Source: Saprospiraceae bacterium (GTDB lineage: Bacteria > Bacteroidota > Bacteroidia > Chitinophagales > Saprospiraceae). From it: a stretch of 64,000 nt of DNA. Under the pieces are notes generated by a model. It saw only the letters and a program-made list of their open reading frames with translations, made no database searches and was not told the origin of the DNA. The stretch is taken from the NCBI GenBank assembly GCA_022841745.1, contig JALHQW010000043.1, positions 1-64,000 of the forward strand. Direction: 5' to 3'. A program made the translations under genes and the position numbers. Position 1 is the first letter of the stretch. Every line of letters begins with the position of its first letter. Of this stretch, positions 35,402-44,776 are shown piece after piece.

Positions 35402-36403
35402 ATGAAAGTTGCAGTTGTTGGGGCCACCGGACTGGTTGGCACGGTCATGTTGGAAGTGTTGCAGGAGCGCAAGTTCCCGGTAACGGAGTTTTTGCCCGTT
35501 GCCTCCGAGCGTTCTGTGGGCAAGCCCATCAATTTTAACGGCAAGGAGTACGCCATCGTGAGCATGGAGGCGGCCATCGCAGCCCGTCCCGATGTGGCCA
35601 TCTTCTCGGCTGGCGGTAGCATCTCGAAGGAGTGGGCACCCAAGTTCGCCGAGGTCGGTACCACGGTCATTGACAACTCCTCGGCCTGGCGCATGGACCC
35701 CACCAAGAAGCTGGTGGTGCCGGAAGTGAACGCCCACGTGCTCTCGCCGGAGGACAAAATCATTGCCAATCCGAACTGCTCCACCATCCAAATGGTGGTG
35801 GCGCTGGAGCCACTGCACAAGGCGTTCAATATCCAACGCATCGTCGTGAGCACCTACCAGAGCATCACGGGCACTGGCGTAAAGGCCGTGAAACAGTACC
35901 AATTGGAGCAAAAAGGCTTCGAGCCAGCTCCTGAGGAAATGGCCTACAAGTACCAAATCTTCGAGAACGTGCTGCCGCATATTGACGTTTTCACCGAAAA
36001 CGGCTACACCAAGGAGGAGATGAAAATGGTGAACGAGACCAAGAAAATCATGGGCGACGACAGCATCAAAGTCACCGCTACCACCGTGCGGGTACCCGTG
36101 CTCGGTGGCCACTCCGAATCGGTGAACGTGGAGTTCACCCAGCCCTACGAACTGGCCGACGTGCGCCACCTGCTCGAAACAGCGCCCGGTGTCATCGTCG
36201 TGGATGACGTGGACAATTTCCAGTACCCGATGCCGCTCTTCTCCCGCCACAAGGATGAGGTCTTCGTGGGCCGCATTCGTCGGGACGAGAGCATCGCCAA
36301 TGGCCTCAACCTCTGGATTGTGGCCGACAACCTCCGCAAGGGCGCTGCTACCAATGCCGTGCAGATTGCGGAGTATTTGGCTGCAAAGGGCTGGATTGGT
36401 TGA
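35402..36403 (+). CDS. asd: Aspartate-semialdehyde dehydrogenase
   Basis: Reduces aspartyl phosphate to aspartate semialdehyde, the branch point to lysine/diaminopimelate, threonine and methionine. 333 residues from the ATG at 35402: VAVVGATGLVGTVMLEVL (NADP site), NPNCSTIQMVVAL with the catalytic Cys, and RVPVLGGHSESVNVEF with the catalytic His. The length is normal. It stands alone and ends at a strong terminator. Confidence 0.97.
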   Translation: MKVAVVGATGLVGTVMLEVLQERKFPVTEFLPVASERSVGKPINFNGKEYAIVSMEAAIAARPDVAIFSAGGSISKEWAPKFAEVGTTVIDNSSAWRMDPTKKLVVPEVNAHVLSPEDKIIANPNCSTIQMVVALEPLHKAFNIQRIVVSTYQSITGTGVKAVKQYQLEQKGFEPAPEEMAYKYQIFENVLPHIDVFTENGYTKEEMKMVNETKKIMGDDSIKVTATTVRVPVLGGHSESVNVEFTQPYELADVRHLLETAPGVIVVDDVDNFQYPMPLFSRHKDEVFVGRIRRDESIANGLNLWIVADNLRKGAATNAVQIAEYLAAKGWIG

Positions 36404-36464
36404 TTAAAAGTATCAGCGGTTTGGGTTGGCAATAATTTCCCCCAACCCAGCACATCGAAAAATA

Positions 36465-36508
36465 CGGGGCTTTGGTGGTGCATACCACCGAAGCCCCGCT
36501 TCTTTTTT
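36465..36508 (+). terminator. Rho-independent terminator after asd
   Basis: A 15-bp stem, CGGGGCTTTGGTGGT (36465-36479) and ACCACCGAAGCCCCG (36484-36498), with a four-base loop, followed by CT and a T run. Confidence 0.9.
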
Positions 36509-36573
36509 GGTAGGCTTGGAAGTTTTGTAGTTATTTTGCCGAAGGCCAGCGAACAACCCACGGCCTCCTGACC

Positions 36574-37509
36574 ATGAAGTTCCCGCACCCAATTCCCATC
36601 CTCGACATCGCCCGCAAAACTGGGGCCACCATAATTGGCGATGATTCGCTGTCGGCTACTGGCATCAACGAAATTCACAAAGTACAGCCCGGTGACATCA
36701 CCTTTGTGGACAACCGCAAGTATTTCCGCAAAGCACTCGATTCGGCGGCAAGTTTTGTTTTTTTGAATGAAACGGTGGATTGCCCGCCGGGCAAGGTGCT
36801 GTTGCGCTGCGAAAATCCATTTGAGGCGTACGACTCCATCGTGCGGGAGTACCGACCGTTCAGGCCATTGAGCGCCAGCATCAGCGAGAGCGCCAACATC
36901 CATCCATCCAGCGTCATCGAGCCGGGCGTGGTTATCGGCCACCATGTGATGATTGGCCGCAACTGCTATATCCAAGCCAATGCCTATATCGGCGACTATA
37001 CTCTAATCGGCCACCATGTGAACATACAGGCTGGGGCCATCATCGGCACGGACGCTTTTTATTTTCAAAAAAATGCGGATGGCTTCAAAAAATGGCGCTC
37101 TGGCGGTCGGGTCATCATCGAAGACCAAGTGGAAATTGGCGCAGGCTGCACCATCAACAAGGGCGTTTCGGGCGATACGGTCATTGGCGAGGGCAGTAAA
37201 TTAGACTGCCAAGTGCATGTGGGCCACGGGGCGGTCATCGGGAAGCGGTGCCTGCTGGCGGGCCAAGTAGGGGTTGGCGGCAAAGCCATCCTCGAAGATG
37301 GGGTGATACTCTACGGACAGGTGGGCGTGGCCGCACGGGTACGCATCGGTGCAAGTGCAGTGGTGAGCGCAAAATCCGGCGTGTCGAAAGACTTGGAGGG
37401 CGGCAAGGCTTATTTTGGCATACCCGCCGAGGAAATCAGGGTGCGGCAACGGGAATTGGCTGCCTTGCGGAAATTGCCCGATTTGTTGAAAAAATTGGAC
37501 GAGGAATAG
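36574..37509 (+). CDS. LpxD-like UDP-3-O-acylglucosamine N-acyltransferase
   Basis: A 311-residue left-handed beta-helix acyltransferase of the lipid A pathway. The N-terminal domain shows DITFVDNRKYFRKAL, typical of LpxD. The central and C-terminal parts are hexapeptide repeats (PGVVIGHHVMIGRNCYIQAN, VNIQAGAIIGTDAFYFQ, CQVHVGHGAVIGKRCLLAG) with the catalytic His region. Bacteroidota often encode more than one LpxD-like protein, so this may be a paralogue rather than the main LpxD. Convergent with tlpA, with a 3-bp gap. Confidence 0.85.
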   Translation: MKFPHPIPILDIARKTGATIIGDDSLSATGINEIHKVQPGDITFVDNRKYFRKALDSAASFVFLNETVDCPPGKVLLRCENPFEAYDSIVREYRPFRPLSASISESANIHPSSVIEPGVVIGHHVMIGRNCYIQANAYIGDYTLIGHHVNIQAGAIIGTDAFYFQKNADGFKKWRSGGRVIIEDQVEIGAGCTINKGVSGDTVIGEGSKLDCQVHVGHGAVIGKRCLLAGQVGVGGKAILEDGVILYGQVGVAARVRIGASAVVSAKSGVSKDLEGGKAYFGIPAEEIRVRQRELAALRKLPDLLKKLDEE

Positions 37510-37512
37510 CAC

Positions 37513-38058
37513 TTATTGAGCCTTTTCCGCCAAGTATTTGTCAACCTCCTCCAGCGGCATGTCCACCGCTATTATTTTCCTTTCCGGGCTAATCAAGAAC
37601 TTGGTGGGCAGTTGCTTCACCCCATATTCATTGGCGATGGGCGAGTCGAAGAACCTGAAATTGCTGACGGGGTCAATAGCATGATAAGGCCAGTTAAGCC
37701 CCAACCGTTCGATGGCCGATACCCAACGCTGCCTATCCTTTTCAATGGCCACGCTCACAATGGCAAACCCCTCGGCATCCTTGAACTTGGCCGTTCCGAA
37801 TTTTTCCTGCAAGGCAATCAGGCCAGGCGCATTGGCGATGCAGGGGCCACACCAACTCCCCCAAAAGTCGAGGAGAACGTACTTACCCTTCAAGTCGGAG
37901 AGCTTGAAGCCAAAATTGGTGGGTGAAACGGCCACGAAATCTGGCGCTTTTGCGCCGTCGTCCACATTGGGTTTCATGTAGAACTGCTTCGCAACGGTGA
38001 ACAGGCCGGCGGCCACGACGAAGACAATCAGGAAATTGATTGGGTTCCATTTTTTCAT
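37513..38058 (-). CDS. TlpA-like thioredoxin-family disulfide reductase
   Basis: A 181-residue membrane-anchored protein: the N-terminal helix (FLIVFVVAAGLFTVA) places the thioredoxin domain outside the cytoplasm. The active site is DFWGSWCGPCIANAPG (WCGPC). KQLPTKFLISPERKII contains the cis-proline before the last strands. It probably reduces disulfides of envelope proteins or supports cytochrome c maturation (inference). Confidence 0.9.
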   Translation of the reverse strand: MKKWNPINFLIVFVVAAGLFTVAKQFYMKPNVDDGAKAPDFVAVSPTNFGFKLSDLKGKYVLLDFWGSWCGPCIANAPGLIALQEKFGTAKFKDAEGFAIVSVAIEKDRQRWVSAIERLGLNWPYHAIDPVSNFRFFDSPIANEYGVKQLPTKFLISPERKIIAVDMPLEEVDKYLAEKAQ

Positions 38059-38138
38059 GGAGCAAATATAGAAGAAGGTTTTTGTGGTTTCAGGTTTCAG
38101 GTTTCAGGCAGGTTTTGAAAATACAAAAATTCAATGGC

Positions 38139-38690
38139 TCAAAGCGACGAGACCACTTGTGTGAACCAATAAAGCGGAGCCAGCACCTTGTCGCCCGTTT
38201 GTGTATCGCATTTGTAGAAATCGAAATAAAGTGGGAGGTTTTTGCCGAGGCGGCCCAGCAGTTTTTCCAACCTTTCGCCAGCAAGAACCGGGTTTTGTTC
38301 GAGGTAGGCATTGCGCCAGCAATAGAATGCCTCGTCGTGCAGTTCGATGATGTCGAGCAAACTGGCGTCGCCGATATGTGCTTCCATGAACTCCCTTGCC
38401 ATCAGCCCGTGGTGCTTCACCCGGCGGCCCAGCTCGAATTCCCGGAACTTAAACGTGTCGTGCACAAAGGCGATGAGGCGCAGTTGTTGCCGTTCTTCCA
38501 GCGACTTTGCTTGGCGCTCCACATTTTCAAGTACGTCCCGTACGTGGTAGCCGACCTTGCCTTCGGGGTGGCCAAAGCGGGGTTTGCCCCAGTTCAGGCC
38601 CTCCTGAAACAAGGGGTTTTCCAGCAGCCTCGCCTCCAGTTCGGTCTCTGGCCGGAGTATTTCATGAAAATCGGGATGGTTGTTAAGCAT
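38139..38690 (-). CDS. HD-domain protein
   Basis: The 183-residue soluble protein has a histidine/aspartate pattern of the HD phosphohydrolase superfamily: HPEGKVGYHVRDVLENVE, LIAFVHDTFKF (HD doublet), VKHHGLMAREFM and IIELHDEAFYCW. The metal ligands look complete, so it is probably an active phosphohydrolase on a nucleotide-type substrate (inference). The ATG at 38690 is preferred to a TTG five codons upstream. Between it and tlpA is a short TTTCAGG tandem tract (about 38083-38110). Confidence 0.75.
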   Translation of the reverse strand: MLNNHPDFHEILRPETELEARLLENPLFQEGLNWGKPRFGHPEGKVGYHVRDVLENVERQAKSLEERQQLRLIAFVHDTFKFREFELGRRVKHHGLMAREFMEAHIGDASLLDIIELHDEAFYCWRNAYLEQNPVLAGERLEKLLGRLGKNLPLYFDFYKCDTQTGDKVLAPLYWFTQVVSSL

Positions 38691-38986
38691 GTTGGCAGTG
38701 CCCAATCGGGCAGTCTTCGGGGCGCAAAAAAAGGAAACTTGGCGTGAAAGTCTGCATTTGGTAGCGCATTTTGAAAGTAGGGAGCCGCTATTTCTTGGCT
38801 GACAGGATGAAAAACCTTTCCACAGTAGCGAAAGGCAGATTTTTTGGCTACACTTCGTGGCTGTTAATTTGTCGTTAAAGCAGTTTTGTCAAATAACCGT
38901 CCATTAGGGCAGACGTTTATTTTCGCGTTATGCAACCAGACACCTTATAGGTGGTACTTTGTGAAACAATCAATAACAATTCAACC

Positions 38987-40162
38987 ATGAAGCAGGTATT
39001 TCAATTCGTAATTGCCGGAATGATTGGCGGGATTATCACGCTCGGTGGTTATTTCGCCTTCCAGGGTGGCCAGCCATTGGCAACTGCCAACCAAGCATCT
39101 TTTGCCAAACAGGTAAACAACGTCAACGTGCCCCCTACGGCAAACGTTCCCTTTGACTTCACGCAGGCCGCATCCATTGCCACGCCAGCGGTGGTACACA
39201 TCTCCGCCAAGGAGAGCGAGAAAAAAGCCCGAGAGAACCGCCAGCGGCAAAACCAGTCCTTTCCCAATTTCTTCGACGACGACTCCTTCCTCCGCAGCCC
39301 CTTTTTTAATTTCAACCAACCCAAGCAGGGCATGGGGTCAGGCGTGATTTACACGCAGGATGGTTATATCATCACCAACAACCACGTCGTGGAGTTCGCC
39401 GACGAGGTAGAGGTCACGACTGTTGACAACAAGACCTATTCTGCCAAAATAGTCGGTACCTACCCTGACGGCGACCTTGCGGTGCTGAAGATTGATGCGA
39501 AAAACCTGCCAACGCTGCGCATTGCCAATTCCGAAGAGGCCAAGATTGGCGAATGGGTGCTCGCCGTAGGCAACCCGTTGGAACTGAACTCCACCGTAAC
39601 GGCAGGCATTATCAGCGCCAAGGGACGTGATATCAACATCATCAAGGGCAAGGCGCCTATCGAGTCATTTATACAGACCGACGCCGCCGTGAACCCCGGC
39701 AACAGTGGTGGTGCGCTTGTGGATGCCAATGGGCGGCTTTTGGGCATCAACACCGCCATTGCCACCCAAACGGGCTTCTTCGAGGGCTATTCTTTCGCCA
39801 TTCCCATCAACCTAGCCATTGGCATCGTTGACGACATCATCGAAAACGGCTCCTACCAGCGGGGCTTCCTCGGCATCAACATCGCCGATTTGGACAATGT
39901 TGCTGCAGATGAACTGGGCTTGAACATTTCGCAGGGCGTCCTTGTTGAAAGTGTGGTGGACGGCGGTGCTGCGCAATATGCTGGTGTGCTTCCCAACGAC
40001 GTTATCGTACAGGCCAACGGCAAAAACGTGAAATCTTCGGCTGATTTGCTGGAGGTGGTCGGCGGCTCCAAGGCTGGGCAAACAGTAGCGTTGGTGGTGA
40101 ACCGCAGCGGTAAACAGGAAAATATAAGCGTTCTGCTGAAAGCCCAAGATGCCAATAAATAA
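38987..40162 (+). CDS. HtrA/Deg-type trypsin-like serine protease
   Basis: An envelope quality-control protease. 391 residues from the ATG at 38987: an N-terminal membrane anchor (FVIAGMIGGIITLGGYFAF), a protease domain with His in NNHVVEFADEVEV, Asp in GDLAVLKID and Ser in NPGNSGGALV, and one PDZ domain (GVLVESVVDGGAAQYAGVLP to LVVNRSG). The long Gln/Phe-rich insert NQSFPNFFDDDSFLRSPFF near residues 85-105 matches the LA-loop position. It ends at a terminator. Confidence 0.95.
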   Translation: MKQVFQFVIAGMIGGIITLGGYFAFQGGQPLATANQASFAKQVNNVNVPPTANVPFDFTQAASIATPAVVHISAKESEKKARENRQRQNQSFPNFFDDDSFLRSPFFNFNQPKQGMGSGVIYTQDGYIITNNHVVEFADEVEVTTVDNKTYSAKIVGTYPDGDLAVLKIDAKNLPTLRIANSEEAKIGEWVLAVGNPLELNSTVTAGIISAKGRDINIIKGKAPIESFIQTDAAVNPGNSGGALVDANGRLLGINTAIATQTGFFEGYSFAIPINLAIGIVDDIIENGSYQRGFLGINIADLDNVAADELGLNISQGVLVESVVDGGAAQYAGVLPNDVIVQANGKNVKSSADLLEVVGGSKAGQTVALVVNRSGKQENISVLLKAQDANK

Positions 40163-40284
40163 AGGGGTTTTGGCTGATTTTAAGAGTTTATTAACAATCG
40201 CTTGGGCAACAATTCAACATCCCAGACGGTTATTAGAAGCATAAAAAGACTTGTTTAAAGTTGGTTTTTCGTTTTGTTTTGATG

Positions 40285-40319
40285 CGTCTGTCTTGATTTT
40301 CGAGGCAGACGTTTTTTTT
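40285..40319 (+). terminator. Rho-independent terminator after htrA
   Basis: Stem CGTCTGTC (40285-40292) / GGCAGACG (40304-40311), one G-T pair, followed by an eight-base T run. It separates htrA from the convergent two-gene island. Confidence 0.85.
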
Positions 40320-40323
40320 GCCG

Positions 40324-40947
40324 TTACTCCACCGATTTCCCAAACCAAGATTTCATCTTGTCAATGAGCTTCAAAAAAGCGGGGTCTTCACATTTTAAAA
40401 AAGAGACATTTTTGGCGATGTTTTTATAAATGGAGGCGGAACGGGGCTTTTTGGTTTTCCTCAAAACGGCTTCCAAGGCTTCTTTCGGGCGTGTCGGTTT
40501 TGATGCCTTTTCATTTCGCCACCCATTTTCTTCTAGCCATGCGTATAGTGCCTTGCTCTCGTTCCAGTTCAGTTCTTTGGACATACTGACAGAATTGACC
40601 CAAACCCAGTTTTCGATTTCAGGGTTGGTCACAATTGCCGCTATATTTTCAACAGACCAACCATTACCTGACAAGGCATTTTCAACAATTGATTCTATCG
40701 CTTCTCTTGTCAAGTCTTCTTTTCCAGATCCCTCTTTATCGAAAACTATCAATGCATGGTGGTATTGTGTAGCAAAAGGACGTAAAAAGTCAACACTCTC
40801 ATTCAAACAGCCAGGGTCTCTGTTGATGTGTCTTCGGATATCAAAACTAAACGGGCTGGTTCCATAAACATGTTCCAGACGTGGAAGTAAGCCCCGTAGA
40901 ACGTTTTCTGTGTCCAAATCTGCAACGAGAATGATGAGGTCTTTCAT
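40324..40947 (-). CDS. TOPRIM-like protein paired with AAA ATPase (putative defence effector)
   Basis: A 207-residue protein whose start overlaps the ATPase stop (ATGA at 40944-40947). It begins KDLIILVADLDTENVLRGLL, where TOPRIM/OLD-type nucleases carry an acidic motif; later come HHALIVFDKEGSGKED (D-x-E) and IVTNPEIENWVW, an order seen in DUF4276/RloB/PARIS AriB-type partners. The canonical first glutamate is replaced by D/T-E, so a match to a named family is not certain. Together with its AAA partner it resembles two-gene abortive-infection systems (PARIS, AbiL, RloAB). Function as a nuclease effector is inference. The region is visibly AT-richer than both flanks, suggesting transfer. Confidence 0.6.
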   Translation of the reverse strand: MKDLIILVADLDTENVLRGLLPRLEHVYGTSPFSFDIRRHINRDPGCLNESVDFLRPFATQYHHALIVFDKEGSGKEDLTREAIESIVENALSGNGWSVENIAAIVTNPEIENWVWVNSVSMSKELNWNESKALYAWLEENGWRNEKASKPTRPKEALEAVLRKTKKPRSASIYKNIAKNVSFLKCEDPAFLKLIDKMKSWFGKSVE

Positions 40948-42218
40948 GATAGGACGCCTGCAGCAAATAAGACACTGAGATTAGTTTCGCCCTTCCAGTT
41001 TTTCAACATCGGATGTTCATTACCTTTCACAATATCTGTAACACCCTCGTCTGTTTTAGCAAAGCAAAGCACGTCTTCTAATTCAACCAAACTTAAAATT
41101 ACTGGAGAATGGGAAGCAAGTAAAATTTGGGCATTATATACCGATGACAATGATTGGAAAACAGTTTCCATAGCCTCTGGGTGTATACCATTTTCAGGTT
41201 CTTCAATCAAATACACTCCTTCAAAATCAGGGAGATATGCAGGTAGCGTTAACGCCAGTAATCTCAATGTTCCATCAGAAACCAGCCAACTTGGAACTTC
41301 AATTCCATTGTTATACAGGATTTTAAGATAACGATGTTTATCATCTGGACGCTCAACTGTAATTACTTCTTTTATATCAGGTAATGCCGTACGGATATGA
41401 TCAGTCCAACTGTGGTATGCACTTAAATCTCTTTTCTTAAAATCATCAATGACCCAAGGTAGGTTTGAACCGTCAGGCTTAAATTTTTTGCTTTGCCCTG
41501 GTGGGCTTGCCTTACGGATGTCCAAACTGTTAAGAATAAACATCTGAACCCCATCATTTAACAAATTCTTTAGCCACGAGGAAAATGGAAATTTTGTAAT
41601 ATCAGCTGGCAGATTGCCTAAGGCAGACTTCTTTATCCCTAGCTTGAAAGAGGGTATCCACCCTCCACCTGTATCTTTTCTATTTTCGGGATAAAAATTG
41701 TCATTTCCTCCTTCTTGTTTCTTGATTATCTGTTTGTAGAAGGTTGAGTTGTATTTTTGGTTAATAATTTTGTGTCCTTCATTCTTGAACTCTGGGAATT
41801 CAAGTCTTAATATACCATTTAAGCTCTTACGTGAATGCCCATCATCCAACAATATTACGCGCTCTTCATGGATGGCGTGCTCCTGAGTGTCATTTGTCAA
41901 GCCTAATCGCACCTCGTATCGAATCCTGTCAAACTTGCTTTCTGGCAACAAGTTTTTCTGCTCCTTTGGTATCTCCAACTCAATCGCCAATTCAATATCC
42001 CCACCCTTACTCCCAAAGGTCAAATCCATATAATTCTGTGTCCGCTGGTTGATGGCATAATCTACCCCATTTCCCACCAAATCGGCAATAAAACTGACCA
42101 CGTCCAAGAACGTCGTCTTGCCGGTGGCATTTGCCCCCACCAGCACATGAAAATCGGCCAAAGGCTGTGAAATGTACTTTAGGCTCCTATAATTCTTTGC
42201 TTCAATCAGTCGTATCAT
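40944..42218 (-). CDS. AAA (AAA_21/OLD-like) ATPase, putative defence sensor
   Basis: A 424-residue SMC/RecF-like ATPase. RLIEAKNYRSLKYI opens the domain; VGANATGKTTFLDVV is Walker A; LVSDGTLRLLALTLPAYL is the signature (SxGxxR-like) region; VYLIEEPENGIHPEAM is Walker B; LLASHSPVILSLVE is the H-loop. The middle part (about residues 80-260) is a lineage-specific insert without recognised domain. The gene is coupled to the TOPRIM-like gene. It follows paaI by 36 bp on the same strand and may be transcribed with it; no separate promoter is evident. Confidence 0.85.
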   Translation of the reverse strand: MIRLIEAKNYRSLKYISQPLADFHVLVGANATGKTTFLDVVSFIADLVGNGVDYAINQRTQNYMDLTFGSKGGDIELAIELEIPKEQKNLLPESKFDRIRYEVRLGLTNDTQEHAIHEERVILLDDGHSRKSLNGILRLEFPEFKNEGHKIINQKYNSTFYKQIIKKQEGGNDNFYPENRKDTGGGWIPSFKLGIKKSALGNLPADITKFPFSSWLKNLLNDGVQMFILNSLDIRKASPPGQSKKFKPDGSNLPWVIDDFKKRDLSAYHSWTDHIRTALPDIKEVITVERPDDKHRYLKILYNNGIEVPSWLVSDGTLRLLALTLPAYLPDFEGVYLIEEPENGIHPEAMETVFQSLSSVYNAQILLASHSPVILSLVELEDVLCFAKTDEGVTDIVKGNEHPMLKNWKGETNLSVLFAAGVLS

Positions 42219-42254
42219 GCTGTAAAAATACTAGTAACTCTTACAATTCCGGCA

Positions 42255-42683
42255 TCAAACTTCCCATTCTTTACTTGTTCTATAAACAGTCCCCTTGAAC
42301 AACGCCACCACCTTCCCTTCTTGGTTCGTCACCGTCACCCGGTAATTGGCAATCTTGTTGGACAAGTGCTCCTCCTCGGCCACCGCCGTCAGTACATCGC
42401 CAGGATGCGTGGGCAGCGTGTGCGAGATGGACGTTTCGATGGAAACCGACTTGCGGCCATGCGAATTGCTGGCAAAGGCAAAAGCGCTGTCGGCAAACGA
42501 AAACGTGATGCCTCCATGCGCAATGCCGAATCCGTTGCACATTTCCGACCGCACGGTCATGCGCAACACGGAGCGACCCGGTGCATCCTCCACCCGCTCG
42601 ATGCCGAGCCATTGGCTGAACGGGTCATTGTTGTACATGGCATCCACGACCCTCGTGGCGAAGCTTTTTTCCTTATTCTCCAT
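42255..42683 (-). CDS. paaI: PaaI-type hotdog thioesterase
   Basis: Hydrolyses acyl-CoA intermediates, in the classical case of phenylacetate catabolism. 142 residues from the ATG at 42683: CNGFGIAHGGITFSFADSAF (HGG motif and the helix carrying the catalytic Asp), AFASNSHG, and HLSNKIANYRVTVTNQEGK. The frame overlaps the end of the 3-hydroxyacyl-CoA dehydrogenase gene by 11 bp, so the two are co-translated. Confidence 0.9.
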   Translation of the reverse strand: MENKEKSFATRVVDAMYNNDPFSQWLGIERVEDAPGRSVLRMTVRSEMCNGFGIAHGGITFSFADSAFAFASNSHGRKSVSIETSISHTLPTHPGDVLTAVAEEEHLSNKIANYRVTVTNQEGKVVALFKGTVYRTSKEWEV

Positions 42684-43836
42684 AAAAAGTCTGGTGCGAT
42701 TTGGCCATTTTGCGCAGCAACGGGCTACAACGGTAACGGTCTTCGAGGTATTCGGCATGAAGGGCATCCAGCATGTGGACGCAGTTTTCAATACCAATCT
42801 CATCGGCCCAGCGCAAAAGGCCCTTGGGGTAGTTTACACCCTTGGTCATGGCCAAGTCAATATCGTCACGGCTGGCAATGCGCATATAGAGTGCATCTGC
42901 TGCCTCATTGATGAGCATCATCAGGATTCGGGCAAAGATGACCCTGCCCAGTTCCTCATCCTGCTTCGCAACGGGGTTTTGCGCCCCTTCCGCATAGTCG
43001 TAATAGCCCCGCCCCGTCTTCCGGCCGAGCCAGCCCGCTTCACTAAGGCGTTTTTGGGTGAACGAGGGCTTGTAGCGGGGGTCATAGAAGAACGACTGGA
43101 AAACCGTCTCTGTCACCGTGTAGTTTATGTCGTTGCCAATGAAGTCCATCAGCGTGAACGGCCCCATGCGGAAGCCGCCAAGCGCCGTCATGGCCCAGTC
43201 AATGGTAGCGATGTCGGCAATTCCCTCTTCGAGGATGCGCAGCGCCTCGCCGTAGTAAGGCCGGGCCACCCGGTTCACGATGAAGCCGGGCGTGTCCTTG
43301 GCCATCACCACCAATTTTCCCCAGCTTTCAATCAGTAGTTTTGCCTGCTTCGCAATACCAGGGGCGGTCTGCACAGCAGGTATCACCTCCACCAACTGCA
43401 TCAGGGTAGCAGGATTGAAAAAATGGATACCCAGCACCCGCCCTGGCTGCTGGCAGGCACTTGCAATAGCCGCCACGGATAGCGACGAGGTATTGGTTGC
43501 CAAGATGCAATCGGCAGCGACGATGCTTTCCAATTCCTTGAACACCGATTTTTTGACGGCCAAATCCTCGACGATGGCCTCGATGACCAGCCCCGTTTCG
43601 CCGAAGGCGGCCAATTCATTCACGAAATAGGTGCGCCCGAAAATGGCCTTGGCCGTGGCGTCGTCCAGTTTGCCCTTTTCGGCCAATTTGTTGAGACTGC
43701 CCAACAAGTTAGCCTGTGCCCGCTCCAAGGCCGTTTGGTTGCTGTCGAAGACAAAGACCTCGTGGCCAGCCGTGGCCGCCACCTGTGCTATGCCAGCTCC
43801 CATGGAGCCAGCACCGATGATGCCGATTTTATACAT
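42673..43836 (-). CDS. 3-hydroxyacyl-CoA dehydrogenase (PaaH/HbdA type)
   Basis: Oxidises 3-hydroxyacyl-CoA with NAD. 387 residues: GIIGAGSMGAGIAQVAATAG (NAD site), LATNTSSLSVAAIA, GIHFFNPATLMQLVEVI with the catalytic His, KDTPGFIVNRVARPY, and a C-terminal domain with GFRMGPFTLMDFIG. There is an additional C-terminal segment of about 100 residues, as in long PaaH forms. Coupling to PaaI suggests a role in phenylacetate or related fatty-acid oxidation; other paa genes are not in the window. Confidence 0.92.
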   Translation of the reverse strand: MYKIGIIGAGSMGAGIAQVAATAGHEVFVFDSNQTALERAQANLLGSLNKLAEKGKLDDATAKAIFGRTYFVNELAAFGETGLVIEAIVEDLAVKKSVFKELESIVAADCILATNTSSLSVAAIASACQQPGRVLGIHFFNPATLMQLVEVIPAVQTAPGIAKQAKLLIESWGKLVVMAKDTPGFIVNRVARPYYGEALRILEEGIADIATIDWAMTALGGFRMGPFTLMDFIGNDINYTVTETVFQSFFYDPRYKPSFTQKRLSEAGWLGRKTGRGYYDYAEGAQNPVAKQDEELGRVIFARILMMLINEAADALYMRIASRDDIDLAMTKGVNYPKGLLRWADEIGIENCVHMLDALHAEYLEDRYRCSPLLRKMAKSHQTFYGE

Positions 43837-44038
43837 AAGTCGAATTATGGGTCAAATCTAAGTCAAAACGGGCTTGCAGCGCAGATAGGGCATGGATAAA
43901 CATACGGGATGCCCTTTCTCCAATTATCTTTGTTTGAAAATAAGCTGCTTGACCCCTGGCAATTGGAAGGCAGCATTACGGAGCAGCCAACAAAAGGATG
44001 GCTCGCACGGTTTTCATCAAAACATAAATCATCTCACC

Positions 44039-44776
44039 ATGAAAAATCACTTGTTCCTTGCCACGCTGGTCTTCGTGCTGGCCGCATTCCTTGGTTGCAA
44101 AAACGAGCCCGGCAAACATAGCCAGGCTGGCCTCATACCCCGTGGCGACACCATGCGGATTGACCGCTTCGAAAACGAAGTGAAAGCCTACGAGGCCGCC
44201 GACCAAGCCCAAATGCCAGCTAAAGGGGGTATCGTTTTCGTGGGCAGTTCCAGCATCCGGCTTTGGACGACCGTTGCGCAGGATTTTGCGCCGCTACCCG
44301 TCATTGGCCGGGGCATCGGCGGCAGCACCACGCCAGAAATCAACCACTATGCCAAGCGGCTGGTCTATAATTACGAACCGAGCGTCATCGTCTATTATTG
44401 CGGCGAAAACGACATCGCCGACGACACCCCGCCACAAGTGGCTTTCCAGAACTTCAAAAAATACATCGGCGAAACGGAAAAGAACCTGCCCAACGCCACG
44501 GTCATTTTCATCTCGGCCAAGCCCTCGCCCAGCCGCTGGCACCTTTGGAAGAACGTGCAGCAGTTCAATGGAATGGTGGAACAATTTGCCAACAGCCGCC
44601 CAACCAAGCTGCGCTATGTTGACATCAGCAAGGAACTCTTGGGGGCCAACGGAGCGCCTGACCCTGCCCTTTTTGCCGAAGACAAGCTGCACCTGAACGC
44701 CAGCGGCTACGCCAAATGGACGGCGGTGCTAAAGCCGGTGGTGATGGAGGTTTATAACGCTAAGACGGTGAAATGA
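44039..44776 (+). CDS. SGNH/GDSL-family lipoprotein
   Basis: A 245-residue predicted lipoprotein (LFLATLVFVLAAFLGC, lipobox LGC). The SGNH blocks are present: GIVFVGSSSIRLW (nucleophile Ser), GRGIGGSTTPEINHY (block II Gly), YYCGENDIADDTP (G-x-N-D, Asn) and DKLHLNASGYAKW (DxxH, Asp/His). The substrate is an ester of unknown type, outside the cytoplasm. The open frame continues 49 codons upstream, but that stretch has no signal and lies over a TATCTTTG promoter box at 43925-43932. Confidence 0.88.
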   Translation: MKNHLFLATLVFVLAAFLGCKNEPGKHSQAGLIPRGDTMRIDRFENEVKAYEAADQAQMPAKGGIVFVGSSSIRLWTTVAQDFAPLPVIGRGIGGSTTPEINHYAKRLVYNYEPSVIVYYCGENDIADDTPPQVAFQNFKKYIGETEKNLPNATVIFISAKPSPSRWHLWKNVQQFNGMVEQFANSRPTKLRYVDISKELLGANGAPDPALFAEDKLHLNASGYAKWTAVLKPVVMEVYNAKTVK

